From contig NZ_LMVK01000012.1 in NCBI RefSeq assembly GCF_001541315.1, positions 558,001-622,000 on the forward strand: DNA of 64,000 nt, read 5' to 3'. The notes under the pieces are model-generated. The model was not told the DNA's origin, made no database searches, and was given only the letters and a program-made list of their open reading frames with translations. The DNA is from Agrobacterium tumefaciens str. B6. Lineage in GTDB: Bacteria > Pseudomonadota > Alphaproteobacteria > Rhizobiales > Rhizobiaceae. Position 1 is the stretch's first letter. Every line of letters starts with the position of its first letter. Position numbers and translations under genes: made by a program. This document shows positions 9,474-20,836 of this stretch, piece by piece.

Positions 9474-9873
9474 GGCGTGTTCCCCGATATGATGCGCATT
9501 TCTATACCGGCGGATGGGCCCAGGAATATTGCAAATAATCCATGGCTCCCATAAGCCGCATTGATGAGTGGGGCAGGAAGAAAAGAAGCACCTGTACGTC
9601 ACCATTCGGAGATGACGGCGAAACACATCGCGGCGAGACTGATGACCTGCATCCTTTCTCAACGAAATTAAGGATGCCCATTTTCAATCATCTGTTTCTT
9701 ACCGCTGCCTGCTGGCCTTCGCGATAAAAGATGTGCGGACCTGCCAGACGATGTCGTTTCTCACTTATGCAGAGCCGCATCGTTCCAAGGAGCAAGCTGC
9801 AATGCTCCATAAGGGGAGCGCCATAATCTTGATGGTGCCCGCAGCAAAAGGAATTGCGGCCCCATGCCTTGAA
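9474..9873. other. 400-bp gap with no gene recognised
   Basis: It lies between the 5' end of the GST gene and the 3' end of lexA. Short open frames are present but none has a convincing start, ribosome binding site or recognisable product. I see no clear hairpin terminator or repeat. It must contain the GST promoter. Confidence 0.5.
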
Positions 9874-10596
9874 TCAATGGTAACGGCGGATCAGCCCTAC
9901 CAGCTTGCCCTGGATTTTCACCCGGTCCGGTCCAAAAATACGCGTTTCATAGGCTGGGTTTGCCGCCTCGAGCGCAATGGAGGCGCCCTTGCGACGGAAA
10001 CGCTTCAGGGTGGCTTCCTCATCATCCACCAGCGCTACGACGATATCACCCGGATTCGCCGTATTGCCATTGCGGATGATGACGGTATCGCCATCAAAAA
10101 TGCCGGCCTCGATCATCGAGTCGCCCTTGACCTCAAGAGCGTAATGTTCGCCCGAACCGAGCATATCAACAGGCACGGCCACATCGTGGGTATTGTTCTG
10201 GATGGCGGAAATCGGCACACCGGCGGCAATGCGGCCCATGACCGGCACGGTGACGGCCCCGACGAGATCATTGGCCGGCGTCTTGGGGGCAGGGGCCGCT
10301 TCCGGCGCCTTGGCCTTGCCAAGGCTGCCTTCGATGACGCTCGGCGAAAAGCCGCGCTGCGGCCTTGCACCCGGCGTATAGGCCTCAGGCAGCTTGATGA
10401 CTTCCAGCGCTCGCGCTCTATTTGGTAGCCGGCGAATAAACCCGCGCTCTTCGAGGGCGGTGATCAGGCGGTGGATGCCAGATTTCGAGGCAAGATCGAG
10501 TGCGTCCTTCATTTCATCGAAGGATGGCGGCACGCCGGACTCTTTCATTCGTTCATGAATGAAGAGAAGCAATTCCTGCTGTTTGCGCGTGAGCAT
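9874..10596 (-). CDS. lexA: LexA repressor
   Basis: 240 residues, the alphaproteobacterial length. An N-terminal winged helix ([20 protein letters not shown] to about residue 65) binds DNA. After a Pro/Ala linker comes the self-cleaving peptidase: scissile Ala-Gly in GRIAAGVP, nucleophile Ser in VKGDSMI, general-base Lys in EEATLKRF. RecA filaments trigger its cleavage and release of SOS genes. An SOS box lies 64 bp upstream of its ATG, implying autoregulation. Confidence 0.97.
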   Translation of the reverse strand: MLTRKQQELLLFIHERMKESGVPPSFDEMKDALDLASKSGIHRLITALEERGFIRRLPNRARALEVIKLPEAYTPGARPQRGFSPSVIEGSLGKAKAPEAAPAPKTPANDLVGAVTVPVMGRIAAGVPISAIQNNTHDVAVPVDMLGSGEHYALEVKGDSMIEAGIFDGDTVIIRNGNTANPGDIVVALVDDEEATLKRFRRKGASIALEAANPAYETRIFGPDRVKIQGKLVGLIRRYH

Positions 10597-10648
10597 GAGG
10601 AAAACACCCTTTAGAATCGTAGTGGAAGTCGCGAAACAAATACAGAAC

Positions 10649-10674
10649 GAACACTATATGTTCCATATGTGTTC
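10649..10674. promoter_or_regulatory. SOS box(es) of lexA
   Basis: GTTC at 10660 and GTTC at 10671 are separated by exactly seven bases, matching the alphaproteobacterial LexA site GTTC-N7-GTTC. A GAAC at 10649 also stands seven bases before the first GTTC, giving an overlapping inverted arrangement. Position upstream of lexA supports autorepression. Confidence 0.85.
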
Positions 10675-10807
10675 TGCAATCCCCTAAAATTTCGTGAAGG
10701 TGCTATCTGTTGCTGTGATGATTTGCCTCATAGCACGCAATTGTGCTTTTGTGCGGTCAAAACCGTCCCGGCATGCTCCGGGCGGAAGGCCAGCAGGATA
10801 CATTTTC

Positions 10808-11689
10808 ATGACGAAACCCTATAGCGTTGACCATCTCGTTTTGCCCGTGGAAGTCATAGGCGTCGCCGTGAAGCGCCTCGTCAGTCTTGGCTTTACGGTT
10901 GCGCCGGAGGCTCTGCACCCTTTCGGCACCCAAAATGCCTGCGTATTTTTCGCCGATGGCACCTATCTGGAGCCGCTCGCAATTGCTGATCCGGCTAAAT
11001 ATAATGTGTCAATAGAGAGGGGTGATGTGTTCACCGGCAGGGATGTGGCCTTCCGGCAACGGGACGGGCAGGAGGGTTTTTCGGCTCTTGTCGCCAGGAC
11101 TGAAGACGCCTTGGTTGACCATGAGCGGTTTCGGGCAGCCGGCCTTTCGGCTGGCGATGTTTTCGAGTTTTCGCGGCCTGTTCGGATGCCGGATGGCTCG
11201 CAAGGCGAGGCGGCGTTCCGGCTGGCTTTTGCGGCAAGCGGGGCGGCCGCGGATTTCTTTTTGTTCAGTTGTCAACGGCTTCAAGCCCTTCCGGGCGATC
11301 GCACCATGCTGGAGCGCCACGCCAATGGTGTCACCGGCCTCAGTGAAATCGTCCTGTTTACCGGCGGCGATGCGAAGGTGGCGGGCCTGATCGAGACGGT
11401 GTTTGGCTGTGAAGGCAAATGGTCTCCGGGCGGTGATATGGTTTTCGCGACCGACAATGCCAGCATCAGATTGACCGGAAAACCGGCTTTCAGCGGGCAA
11501 GCCCTGAATGCTCAGGATGGCAACGAAGGCGGATTGCGCGGCGCGGGCATTGTCTTTTCGTCACACGATCTTGCCGTGACAGAGGCGGTGCTTGCTGCTA
11601 ATGGCGTGTCCTGCGCAAAAGCGGACGGCCGTCTGGTGGTGCCCGCAGCACCCGGTCAGGGTGTTGCCTTCGCCTTCGAGGAAAAATGA
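10808..11689 (+). CDS. VOC (glyoxalase-like) superfamily protein
   Basis: 293 residues from ATG 10808; the upstream extension of the frame is not protein-like. The start [13 protein letters not shown] is the first beta strand with the metal-binding His of a glyoxalase-like domain. [22 protein letters not shown] and [10 protein letters not shown] follow as in Glyoxalase_3 proteins. A second related module with [10 protein letters not shown] starts near residue 175. The reaction is unknown. Its TGA overlaps the ATG of kdsA, so the two are translationally coupled, which may be only a matter of genome layout. Confidence 0.82.
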   Translation: MTKPYSVDHLVLPVEVIGVAVKRLVSLGFTVAPEALHPFGTQNACVFFADGTYLEPLAIADPAKYNVSIERGDVFTGRDVAFRQRDGQEGFSALVARTEDALVDHERFRAAGLSAGDVFEFSRPVRMPDGSQGEAAFRLAFAASGAAADFFLFSCQRLQALPGDRTMLERHANGVTGLSEIVLFTGGDAKVAGLIETVFGCEGKWSPGGDMVFATDNASIRLTGKPAFSGQALNAQDGNEGGLRGAGIVFSSHDLAVTEAVLAANGVSCAKADGRLVVPAAPGQGVAFAFEEK

Positions 11690-12534
11690 TGAGCGTTACG
11701 AACAATCTTAAAGTCACCGCCGGCGATGGCGCCAGCAAGGTTTCATTCTCGAATGCCGAGCGGTTTTCGCTGATTGCCGGTCCGTGCCAGATGGAAAGCC
11801 GCGAACATGCCTTCATGATCGCTGGCGTCCTGAAGGAGCTTTGCGACAAGCTGGGAATAGGGCTTGTCTACAAGTCCTCTTTCGACAAGGCGAACCGCAC
11901 TTCGCTTTCCGGAAAACGCGGCATCGGTTTGGATAACGCGATGCAGGTTTTTGCCGATCTCAAGAAGGAATTCGGTTTTCCTGTTCTGACCGACATCCAC
12001 ACGGAAGAGCAATGCGCCATCGTTTCCGAGGTGGTGGACGTGCTGCAGATCCCGGCGTTCCTCAGCCGCCAGACCGATCTTCTCGTTGCTGCCGCCAAAA
12101 CCGGCCGCGTCATCAACGTCAAGAAAGGCCAGTTTCTGGCGCCTTGGGACATGAAGAACGTGCTTGCCAAGCTCAATGAGAGCGGCAATCCGAATGTGAT
12201 GTTGTGCGAGCGCGGCGCGTCCTTCGGTTACAACACGCTGGTTTCCGACATGCGCTCTTTGCCGATCATGGCAGCGCTCGGCGCACCTGTCGTGTTCGAT
12301 GCCACCCATTCGGTGCAGCAACCGGGCGGGCAGGGCGGCTCCACAGGTGGCCAGCGCGAATTCGTCGAGACGTTGGCGCGTGCGGCCGTTGCGGTTGGCG
12401 TGGCCGGCCTCTTCATCGAGACCCATGAGGATCCGGACAATGCGCCGTCAGACGGCCCTAACATGGTCCACTTGAAGGACATGCCGAAACTGCTCGAAAA
12501 GCTTCTGGCTTTCGACGCGATTACGAAAGCCTGA
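11686..12534 (+). CDS. kdsA: 3-deoxy-8-phosphooctulonate (KDO-8-P) synthase
   Basis: 282 residues. It condenses phosphoenolpyruvate with arabinose 5-phosphate to KDO-8-phosphate, precursor of the lipopolysaccharide inner core. Motifs: [16 protein letters not shown] (PEP site), [27 protein letters not shown], and the C-terminal [20 protein letters not shown]. Two adjacent ATGs (11686 and 11689) are possible starts; the first overlaps the preceding stop. It links functionally to lpxB at the left edge because both feed LPS biogenesis. Confidence 0.97.
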   Translation: MMSVTNNLKVTAGDGASKVSFSNAERFSLIAGPCQMESREHAFMIAGVLKELCDKLGIGLVYKSSFDKANRTSLSGKRGIGLDNAMQVFADLKKEFGFPVLTDIHTEEQCAIVSEVVDVLQIPAFLSRQTDLLVAAAKTGRVINVKKGQFLAPWDMKNVLAKLNESGNPNVMLCERGASFGYNTLVSDMRSLPIMAALGAPVVFDATHSVQQPGGQGGSTGGQREFVETLARAAVAVGVAGLFIETHEDPDNAPSDGPNMVHLKDMPKLLEKLLAFDAITKA

Positions 12535-12576
12535 TCGGCTGACCGTGACGGCGGGCACTTTTGTGCCAATCGATTT

Positions 12577-13955
<1,379 letters not shown>

Positions 13956-14029
13956 TCCGCGTTCAGGTTTGGTGACGTGGCCCGCCGCTTGGCGGCTGAG
14001 GTTGGTGAAAGACGTGTCCACGCATGAGA

Positions 14030-14105
14030 CGTCATCCTTGGGCCTGACCAGAGAATCCACCTTCCAAACCACTTATGGATCCTCGCCTCAAGGGCGAGGA
14101 TGACG
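14030..14105. repeat. RIME-like intergenic palindrome pair
   Basis: Two palindromes sit about 20 bp apart. The left one, beginning GTCATCCTTGGG, is degenerate. The right one is perfect: ATCCTCGCC at 14079 pairs with GGCGAGGAT at 14093, followed by GACG. The layout and the GGATCCTCG...CGAGGATGACG ends match rhizobial intergenic mosaic elements and the second copy near 22.2 kb. Confidence 0.7.
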
Positions 14106-14137
14106 CAGTGGAGAGGAAAGCTCTCTTTGCAAACCGA

Positions 14138-14161
14138 GCCCGCCTTCCGGCGGGCTTTTTT
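14138..14161 (+). terminator. Intrinsic terminator
   Basis: GCCCGCC pairs with GGCGGGC around a TTCC loop, followed by six T residues. It ends the eno transcript before ftsB. Confidence 0.85.
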
Positions 14162-14259
14162 GTGCCTATTCGCAGACGCGAAATTTAAGGTCAACGGATA
14201 GTTAAACAATCCGGCTTAGTCTCAGAATCACGTTGTGCGTTTTAAGGCTTCTCTCCGGC

Positions 14260-14577
14260 ATGTGGACCAGACATCATAAAAAGAGACGATTCGGCCGTTT
14301 GATCGTTCCGGCCATCACGATCGCTTTTCTTTCCTATTTCGGGTATCATTCCATTCATGGCGACTTCGGCCTGCAGGCGACGGAGCGGCTGGAGCGGCAG
14401 CGCATTACCCGCACCGCGGAGCTCGCAAAGCTCACGCAGGCGCGCGTGGCGCTTGAGCGGCAGGTGGAATTGATGAGCGACGGCTCGCTTGAGCGGGACA
14501 TGATCGACGAGATTTCGCGCTATCAGCTCAATATGTCCCGTACGGACGAAATTGTCATCATGAATACCTACTTCTAA
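14260..14577 (+). CDS. FtsB/DivIC-like septum formation initiator
   Basis: 105 residues from ATG 14260. A short basic cytoplasmic tail (TRHHKKRRFGR) precedes one membrane helix (about residues 14-32). A periplasmic coiled coil rich in Glu, Arg and Leu follows (LQATERLERQRITRTAELAKL). This is the architecture of FtsB, the small bitopic divisome protein that pairs with FtsL and FtsQ. The place between eno and pdhA is where the gene sits in many alphaproteobacteria. The family is poorly conserved, so the assignment rests on topology and context. Confidence 0.85.
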   Translation: MWTRHHKKRRFGRLIVPAITIAFLSYFGYHSIHGDFGLQATERLERQRITRTAELAKLTQARVALERQVELMSDGSLERDMIDEISRYQLNMSRTDEIVIMNTYF

Positions 14578-14730
14578 TTAACCGAAATCAAGTTAATTAA
14601 TGATTTGTGATTTATTCACAGCACTTTAGCGTGAATATGTGCCATGCGTTTAAAGCATTGCTGCATGGCATTTTCTTGCATATGGTACGCGCCACTCTAT
14701 CCATTCAAACGGCAACTCAGGGAGGGATGA

Positions 14731-15774
14731 ATGGCGCCGCGAAAACCAGCGACCGTATCCGGCCGCAAGACAACGGCAAAGGCTGCAACCGAATTTACCG
14801 GCAAGAACAGCCCGGACTTCTCGAAGGAAGAAGAGCTTCACGCTTATCGTGAAATGCTTCTTATCCGCCGTTTCGAAGAAAAGGCCGGCCAGCTTTATGG
14901 CATGGGCTTCATCGGTGGTTTCTGTCACCTCTACATCGGTCAGGAAGCCGTTGTTGTTGGCATGCAGATGTCGCAGAAGGAAGGCGATCAGGTCATCACC
15001 GCTTACCGTGACCACGGCCACATGCTCGCTCTGGGCATGAGCGCGCGTGGCGTCATGGCCGAGTTGACCGGCCGCAGGGGCGGCTTGTCGAAAGGCAAGG
15101 GCGGCTCCATGCACATGTTCTCCAAGGAGAAGCATTTCTACGGCGGTCACGGCATCGTCGGTGCGCAGGTTTCGCTCGGAACCGGTCTTGCCTTCGCCAA
15201 TAAATATCGCGGCAACGACAATGTCTCCGTGACCTATTTCGGTGACGGCGCCGCCAACCAGGGTCAGGTCTACGAGAGCTTCAACATGGCCGCTCTCTGG
15301 AAACTGCCGATCATCTATATCGTTGAAAACAACCGTTACGCCATGGGCACCTCGACCGCCCGCGCCACCGCCCAGTCGAACTATTCGCTGCGCGGCCAGT
15401 CCTTCGGCATTCCCGGCATCCAGGTGGATGGCATGGATGTGCGCGCCGTAAAGGCAGCCGCCGATCAGGCGCTGGAACATTGCCGCTCCGGCAAGGGTCC
15501 GATCATTCTGGAAATGCTGACCTACCGTTACCGTGGTCACTCCATGTCCGACCCGGCGAAATACCGTTCGAAAGACGAAGTGCAGAAGATGCGCTCCGAA
15601 CATGACCCGATTGAGCAGGTCAAGGCACGGCTTCTGGAGCAGGGCTGGGCAAGCGAAGACGAACTCAAGGCCATCGACAAGGATGTCCGTGATATCGTCG
15701 CCGATAGCGCAGACTTCGCCCAGAACGACCCAGAGCCGGATGTATCCGAGCTCTACACCGACATTCTGCTCTGA
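14731..15774 (+). CDS. pdhA: Pyruvate dehydrogenase E1, alpha subunit
   Basis: 347 residues. With PdhB it decarboxylates pyruvate using thiamine diphosphate. Motifs: [19 protein letters not shown] near residue 43, [23 protein letters not shown], and the ThDP motif beginning [19 protein letters not shown] and ending in ENN near 170-205. The [20 protein letters not shown] segment is the phosphorylation-loop equivalent of mitochondrial E1 alpha. The basic, Ala/Thr-rich first 30 residues are a normal extension. GGAGGGATGA precedes the ATG. It heads the pdhABC operon with 17 bp to pdhB. Confidence 0.98.
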   Translation: MAPRKPATVSGRKTTAKAATEFTGKNSPDFSKEEELHAYREMLLIRRFEEKAGQLYGMGFIGGFCHLYIGQEAVVVGMQMSQKEGDQVITAYRDHGHMLALGMSARGVMAELTGRRGGLSKGKGGSMHMFSKEKHFYGGHGIVGAQVSLGTGLAFANKYRGNDNVSVTYFGDGAANQGQVYESFNMAALWKLPIIYIVENNRYAMGTSTARATAQSNYSLRGQSFGIPGIQVDGMDVRAVKAAADQALEHCRSGKGPIILEMLTYRYRGHSMSDPAKYRSKDEVQKMRSEHDPIEQVKARLLEQGWASEDELKAIDKDVRDIVADSADFAQNDPEPDVSELYTDILL

Positions 15775-15791
15775 TCGGGAAAGGGAAACCC

Positions 15792-17213
15792 ATGCCAGTA
15801 GAAATTCTTATGCCCGCCCTTTCCCCGACCATGGAGGAAGGCACGCTTTCCAAATGGCTTAAAAAGGAAGGCGACAAGGTCACTTCCGGTGACGTGATTG
15901 CCGAGATCGAGACCGACAAGGCGACCATGGAAGTGGAAGCTGTGGATGAAGGTGTTATCGGCAAGCTGCTGATCGACGCCGGCACCGAAGGCGTCAAGGT
16001 CAACACGCCGATCGCCGTTCTCATCCAGGAAGGCGAAAGCGCTGCCGACATCTCTTCTTCCGCCAAGAAGGAAGAGCCGAAGGCTGAAGCTGCAAATTCC
16101 GATTCGGATGCCGCAGGCGGCAAGACCCGCGAAGCATCCGAGGAGCCGAGCGCTGCCAAGGAAGCCGCAAAGGTTCCGGCAGCACCTAAGATCGAAGTCG
16201 CTGCCGATCCGGATATTCCTGAAGGCACCGAAATGGTGATGACGACGGTGCGTGAAGCGCTGCGCGACGCCATGGCCGAAGAAATGCGCGCCGACGAAAA
16301 AGTCTTCGTCATGGGTGAGGAAGTCGCCGAATATCAGGGCGCCTACAAGATTACCCAAGGCCTGTTGCAGGAATTCGGCGAGCGCCGCGTCATCGACACC
16401 CCGATCACCGAGCACGGTTTTGCCGGTATCGGCGTCGGTGCGGCAATGACGGGCCTGCGGCCCATCGTCGAATTCATGACCTTCAACTTCGCCATGCAGG
16501 CGATCGACCAGATCGTCAACTCGGCTGCGAAGACGCTTTACATGTCGGGCGGCCAGATGGGTGCGCCGATGGTGTTCCGTGGCCCCTCGGGTGCTGCTGC
16601 CCGCGTTGGCGCTCAGCATTCGCAATGTTACGCCGCATGGTACAGCCATATTCCGGGCCTCAAGGTCGTCATGCCCTACACGGCAGCGGACGCCAAGGGT
16701 CTCCTGAAGGCAGCCATCCGTGACCCGAACCCGGTCATCTTCCTTGAGAATGAAATTCTCTACGGCCAGAGCTTCGAAGTGCCGAAGCTCGACGATTTCG
16801 TGCTGCCTATCGGCAAGGCGCGCATTCACCGCAAGGGCAAGGATGCGACGATCGTTTCCTTCGGCATCGGCATGACCTACGCAATCAAGGCGGTTGCGGA
16901 ACTCGAAAAGCTCGGCATCGACGTCGAACTGATCGACCTTCGCACCATCCGTCCGATGGATCTGCCCACCGTCATCGAATCGGTCAAGAAGACCGGTCGT
17001 CTGGTCACGGTCGAGGAAGGTTTCCCGCAGTCATCGGTCGGTGACTTCATCGCCAACCAGGTCATGCGCGCCGCTTTCGACTATCTCGATGCGCCGATCC
17101 TGACGATCGCCGGCAAGGACGTTCCAATGCCTTACGCGGCAAACCTCGAAAAGCTGGCTCTGCCCAACGTCGATGAAGTCGTTCAGGCCGTCAAAACCGT
17201 CTGCTACAAGTAA
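15792..17213 (+). CDS. pdhB: Pyruvate dehydrogenase E1, beta subunit with lipoyl domain
   Basis: 473 residues, about 140 longer than a plain E1 beta. The extra part is an N-terminal lipoyl domain (residues 1-78, lipoyl-lysine K43 in [10 protein letters not shown]) followed by an Ala/Glu/Lys-rich linker to about 140. The E1 beta domain proper begins at [19 protein letters not shown] and shows [17 protein letters not shown], the [17 protein letters not shown] helix and the C-terminal transketolase-like domain. This fused lipoyl arrangement is known from alphaproteobacteria. Its lipoyl-coding DNA is nearly identical to that of pdhC. A 14-bp gap to pdhC indicates one operon. Confidence 0.97.
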   Translation: MPVEILMPALSPTMEEGTLSKWLKKEGDKVTSGDVIAEIETDKATMEVEAVDEGVIGKLLIDAGTEGVKVNTPIAVLIQEGESAADISSSAKKEEPKAEAANSDSDAAGGKTREASEEPSAAKEAAKVPAAPKIEVAADPDIPEGTEMVMTTVREALRDAMAEEMRADEKVFVMGEEVAEYQGAYKITQGLLQEFGERRVIDTPITEHGFAGIGVGAAMTGLRPIVEFMTFNFAMQAIDQIVNSAAKTLYMSGGQMGAPMVFRGPSGAAARVGAQHSQCYAAWYSHIPGLKVVMPYTAADAKGLLKAAIRDPNPVIFLENEILYGQSFEVPKLDDFVLPIGKARIHRKGKDATIVSFGIGMTYAIKAVAELEKLGIDVELIDLRTIRPMDLPTVIESVKKTGRLVTVEEGFPQSSVGDFIANQVMRAAFDYLDAPILTIAGKDVPMPYAANLEKLALPNVDEVVQAVKTVCYK

Positions 17214-17227
17214 GGGGAGGCGTTTCG

Positions 17228-18577
17228 ATGCCGATAAACATCACCATGCCTGCCCTTTCTCCCACCATGGAAGAGGGCAATCTGGCCAAGTGGCTGGTCA
17301 AGGAAGGCGACAAGGTCGCACCCGGTGACGTGATTGCCGAGATCGAGACCGACAAGGCGACCATGGAAGTGGAAGCCGTCGATGAGGGCACGGTCGCCAA
17401 GCTGGTCGTTCCCGCCGGCACTGAAGCGGTCAAGGTCAACGCCCTGATCGCCATCCTCGCTGCGGAAGGCGAAGATGTCGCCGAGGCGGCACAGGGCGGC
17501 AATGCCGCGCCTGCTCCGTCTCAGGCCAAAGCCGAGGCACCGAAGGAAGAGAAGAGCGAAGCTGCGCCAGTCAAAGCTGAAAAGCCTGTAGCCGATCAGG
17601 CAGCCGCAGCTTCCACACCGGCTCCGGTGGCAAAGTCTGGTGAGCGCATTTTCGCTTCGCCGCTTGCCCGTCGTCTTGCCAAGGAAGCCGGTCTCGACCT
17701 CACGGCCGTCTCCGGGTCCGGCCCGCATGGCCGCATCGTCAAGACCGACGTGGAAAAGGCTGCCGCTTCCGGTGGTGCGAAGGCAGCTCCTGCCGCCGCA
17801 GCATCCGCAGGCGCACCGGCTCCGGCACTTGCCAAGGGTCCGTCCGACGAAGCCGTTCTCAAGCTGTTCGAGCCGGGTTCCTACGAGCTGGTGCCGCATG
17901 ACGGCATGCGCAAGGTCATTGCCAAGCGTCTGGTCGAATCCAAGCAGACCGTTCCGCATTTCTACGTTTCCGTGGATTGCGAACTGGATACGCTTCTGGC
18001 GCTGCGCGCCCAGCTCAACGCCGCCGCTCCCGAAAAGGACGGCAAGCCCGCCTACAAGCTTTCGGTCAACGACATGGTCATCAAGGCGCTGGCTCTCGCG
18101 CTGCGCGACGTGCCTGATGCCAACGTCTCCTGGACGGAAAGCAACATGGTCAAGCACAAGCATTCGGATGTCGGCGTTGCCGTTTCCATTCCGGGTGGCC
18201 TGATTACGCCGATCATCCGCAAGGCGGAAGAGAAGTCGCTCTCCACCATCTCCAACGAGATGAAGGACTACGGCAAGCGCGCGAAAGAGCGCAAGCTGAA
18301 GCCCGAGGAGTATCAGGGCGGCACAACGGCCGTGTCCAACATGGGCATGATGGGCGTCAAGAGCTTCTCCGCCGTCATCAACCCGCCGCATGCCACCATC
18401 CTGGCTGTCGGTGCGGGCGAACAGCGCGCTGTCGTGAAGAACGGCGAGATCAAGATCGCCAATGTCATGACGGTCACGCTTTCCACTGACCACCGCTGCG
18501 TCGATGGCGCGCTCGGAGCCGAACTGATCGGCGCCTTCAAGCGCTACATCGAAAACCCGATGGGCATGCTGGTTTGA
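17228..18577 (+). CDS. pdhC: Pyruvate dehydrogenase E2, dihydrolipoamide acetyltransferase
   Basis: 449 residues. One lipoyl domain (1-78, K43), an Ala/Pro/Glu linker, a peripheral-subunit-binding domain (about 137-175; IFASPLARRLAKEAGLDL then GPHGRIVKTDVEKA), a second Ala-rich linker, and the catalytic core (about 215-449). The core ends with TLSTDHRCVDGALGAELI, which holds the active-site His and Asp. The usual DHRxVDGA has a Cys here in the variable position, which is harmless. It transfers acetyl groups to CoA and forms the complex scaffold. It follows pdhB in the same operon. Confidence 0.97.
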   Translation: MPINITMPALSPTMEEGNLAKWLVKEGDKVAPGDVIAEIETDKATMEVEAVDEGTVAKLVVPAGTEAVKVNALIAILAAEGEDVAEAAQGGNAAPAPSQAKAEAPKEEKSEAAPVKAEKPVADQAAAASTPAPVAKSGERIFASPLARRLAKEAGLDLTAVSGSGPHGRIVKTDVEKAAASGGAKAAPAAAASAGAPAPALAKGPSDEAVLKLFEPGSYELVPHDGMRKVIAKRLVESKQTVPHFYVSVDCELDTLLALRAQLNAAAPEKDGKPAYKLSVNDMVIKALALALRDVPDANVSWTESNMVKHKHSDVGVAVSIPGGLITPIIRKAEEKSLSTISNEMKDYGKRAKERKLKPEEYQGGTTAVSNMGMMGVKSFSAVINPPHATILAVGAGEQRAVVKNGEIKIANVMTVTLSTDHRCVDGALGAELIGAFKRYIENPMGMLV

Positions 18578-18589
18578 TCGGAGAATAAC

Positions 18590-19234
18590 ATGGTGAAGTC
18601 GGTCCTCTGCTTTGGCGATTCCCTGACCTGGGGATCTGATGCGGAAACGGGTGGCCGGCACAGCCATGACGATCTTTGGCCGAGCGTCTTGCAGAAGGCG
18701 CTCGGTTCCGACGTGCATGTGATCCATGAGGGTCTTGGCGGCCGCACCACCGCCTATGACGACCTGACGGCCGATTGCGACCGCAACGGCGCGCGGCTTC
18801 TGCCGACGCTGCTGCACAGCCATGCGCCGCTTGATCTCGTCATCATCATGCTCGGCACCAACGACATGAAACCGTCGATCCACGGCTCGGCGATTGTCGC
18901 CATGAAGGGTATCGAGCGGCTGGTGAAGCTCACGCGCAACCATGTCTGGCAAGTTACGGACTGGGAAGCGCCTGACGTGCTGATCGTCGCGCCACCGCAA
19001 CTCAGTGAGACGGCAAACCCTGTCATGGGCGCGATCTTTCGCGATGCAATCGATGAGTCGGCGATGCTGGCTTCCGTTTACCGGGACCTTGCCGACGACC
19101 TCGACTGCGGATTTTTCGATGCCGGGTCTGTCGCCCGCACGACGCCGGTGGACGGCGTCCATCTCGATGCTGAAAACACGCGGGCCATCGGGCGCGGGCT
19201 GGAGCCTGTCGTCCGCATGATGCTCGGACTTTGA
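18590..19234 (+). CDS. SGNH/GDSL hydrolase (arylesterase-like)
   Basis: 214 residues, no signal peptide. Block I VLCFGDSLTWGSDAETGGRH holds the nucleophile Ser. LVIIMLGTNDMK is block III with the oxyanion Asn, and VDGVHLDAENTRAIG provides the Asp/His of block V. The family hydrolyses small esters or acyl groups. It sits 12 bp after pdhC and before lpdA inside the pyruvate dehydrogenase cluster, an arrangement I recall from other rhizobia. A role tied to acyl-CoA or lipoyl metabolism is tempting but unproven. Confidence 0.88.
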   Translation: MVKSVLCFGDSLTWGSDAETGGRHSHDDLWPSVLQKALGSDVHVIHEGLGGRTTAYDDLTADCDRNGARLLPTLLHSHAPLDLVIIMLGTNDMKPSIHGSAIVAMKGIERLVKLTRNHVWQVTDWEAPDVLIVAPPQLSETANPVMGAIFRDAIDESAMLASVYRDLADDLDCGFFDAGSVARTTPVDGVHLDAENTRAIGRGLEPVVRMMLGL

Positions 19235-19294
19235 CACTCATTCTCGTTTCGGGGCGGTTTGCCGTCACCCGAATAAGACAAGGCAGGATTTCCA

Positions 19295-20740
19295 ATGGCT
19301 CAATCTTATGACGTCATCATCATCGGTTCGGGACCGGGCGGTTACATTGCCGCGATCCGCGCAGCCCAGCTCGGCATGAAGGTTGCCGTCGTGGAGCGCG
19401 AGCATCTGGCCGGCATCTGCTCCAACTGGGGCTGCATTCCCACCAAGGCGCTGCTGCGCACCGCCGATGTCATGCACACCGCCACCCACGCCAAGGATTA
19501 CGGTCTGACGCTGGAAGGCTCGATCAAGCCTGACGTCAAGGCGATTGTGGCACGCTCGCGCGGCATTGCTGCGCGCATGAACAATGGCGTCGGTTTCCTG
19601 TTCAAGAAGAACAAGGTCGATATCATCTGGGGTGAAGCCAAGATCACCAAGCGGGGCGAAATCGTTGTCGGAAAGTCCACCAAGCCGGTGGTTCAGCCGC
19701 AGGGTCCCGTGCCGAAAAACACGCTGGGCGAGGGCACCTATACCGCCAAGCACATCATCGTCGCGACAGGTGCGCGCCCGCGTGCGCTGCCCGGCATCGA
19801 GCCCGATGGCAAGCTGATCTGGACCTATTTCGAGGCGATGAAGCCGGAAGAACTGCCGAAGTCGCTGCTCGTCATGGGCTCGGGCGCGATCGGCATCGAA
19901 TTCGCCAGCTTCTACCGCACCATGGGCGTCGACGTCACCGTCGTCGAAATCATGAGCCAGGTCATGCCGGTTGAAGACGCGGAAATCTCCACCTTCGCCA
20001 AGAAGCAGCTCGAAAAGCAGGGCATGAAAATCCATCTGGAGACCAAGGTTTCCAAGGTCGAGAAGGGCGCGAACTCCATCACCGCGACGCTTGAGAAGAA
20101 GGATGGTTCTTCCGAAAAGATCACGGCCGACCGCATGATTTCCGCCGTCGGCGTCGTCGCCAATATCGAAGGTATCGGGCTTGAGGCTGCCGGCGTGAAG
20201 ACCGATCGCGGCTTCATCGTCATCGACGGTTACGGCAAGACCAATGTACCTGGTATCTACGCCATCGGCGATGTTGCCGGCCCGCCGCTGCTCGCCCACA
20301 AGGCGGAGCATGAGGCCGTCATCTGCGTCGAAAAGATTGCAGGTCTGCCGAATGTCCATCCGATGGACAAGCTCAAGATTCCTGGCTGCACCTATTGCAA
20401 CCCGCAGGTCGCTTCTGTCGGCCTCACCGAAGCCAAGGCGAAGGAACAGGGCCGCGATATCCGCGTCGGCCGCTTCTCCTTTGCTGCGAACGGCAAGGCC
20501 GTGGCACTCGGCGAAGATCAGGGCATGGTCAAGACCATCTTCGATAAAAAGACCGGTGAACTGCTCGGCGCGCATATGGTCGGTGCGGAAGTGACCGAGC
20601 TCATTCAGGGCTTCGTTGTCGCCATGAATCTCGAGACGACGGAAGAAGACCTGATGCACACGATCTTCCCGCATCCGACGATTTCGGAGTCGATGAAGGA
20701 AAGCGTGCTCGACGCCTATGGGCGTGTTCTGAACGCATAA
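19295..20740 (+). CDS. lpdA: Dihydrolipoamide dehydrogenase (E3)
   Basis: 481 residues. The FAD-binding start DVIIIGSGPGGYIAAIRAAQ is followed by the redox disulfide in AGICSNWGCIPTKALLR (about residues 42-47). The NAD-binding motif MGSGAIGIEFASFYR is near 190-205, and the C-terminal interface domain has the catalytic HPHPTISE near 455. It reoxidises dihydrolipoyl groups of PdhB and PdhC with NAD+, and may also serve the glycine cleavage system encoded at 48-52 kb, which has no L-protein gene of its own here. A 16-residue insertion near residue 130 (KSTKPVVQPQGPVPKNTLGE) is a feature of a subset of bacterial E3s. Confidence 0.97.
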   Translation: MAQSYDVIIIGSGPGGYIAAIRAAQLGMKVAVVEREHLAGICSNWGCIPTKALLRTADVMHTATHAKDYGLTLEGSIKPDVKAIVARSRGIAARMNNGVGFLFKKNKVDIIWGEAKITKRGEIVVGKSTKPVVQPQGPVPKNTLGEGTYTAKHIIVATGARPRALPGIEPDGKLIWTYFEAMKPEELPKSLLVMGSGAIGIEFASFYRTMGVDVTVVEIMSQVMPVEDAEISTFAKKQLEKQGMKIHLETKVSKVEKGANSITATLEKKDGSSEKITADRMISAVGVVANIEGIGLEAAGVKTDRGFIVIDGYGKTNVPGIYAIGDVAGPPLLAHKAEHEAVICVEKIAGLPNVHPMDKLKIPGCTYCNPQVASVGLTEAKAKEQGRDIRVGRFSFAANGKAVALGEDQGMVKTIFDKKTGELLGAHMVGAEVTELIQGFVVAMNLETTEEDLMHTIFPHPTISESMKESVLDAYGRVLNA

Positions 20741-20836
20741 GTGCTCCGTGATACCCGGCATTGTCTAACCCTGCCGGGTGTCCCATATGTCTCGATGCAG
20801 GTCGCTCAAGGGGCCGGTTCTTTCAGGGAGCGTGGA

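Noticed and set aside
9733-10428. 231-codon plus-strand frame over lexA
   Set aside because: Antisense to lexA, whose identity is certain; the non-overlapping part has no ribosome binding site.
17204-19237. 677-codon open frame opposite pdhC and the GDSL hydrolase
   Set aside because: It covers two well-identified genes and the gap between them on the other strand, with repetitive low-complexity translation.
20751-20780. Hairpin ACCCGGCA/TGCCGGGT after lpdA as terminator
   Set aside because: The stem is good but there is no T-run, so termination is not supported; it may be an RNA-stabilising hairpin.
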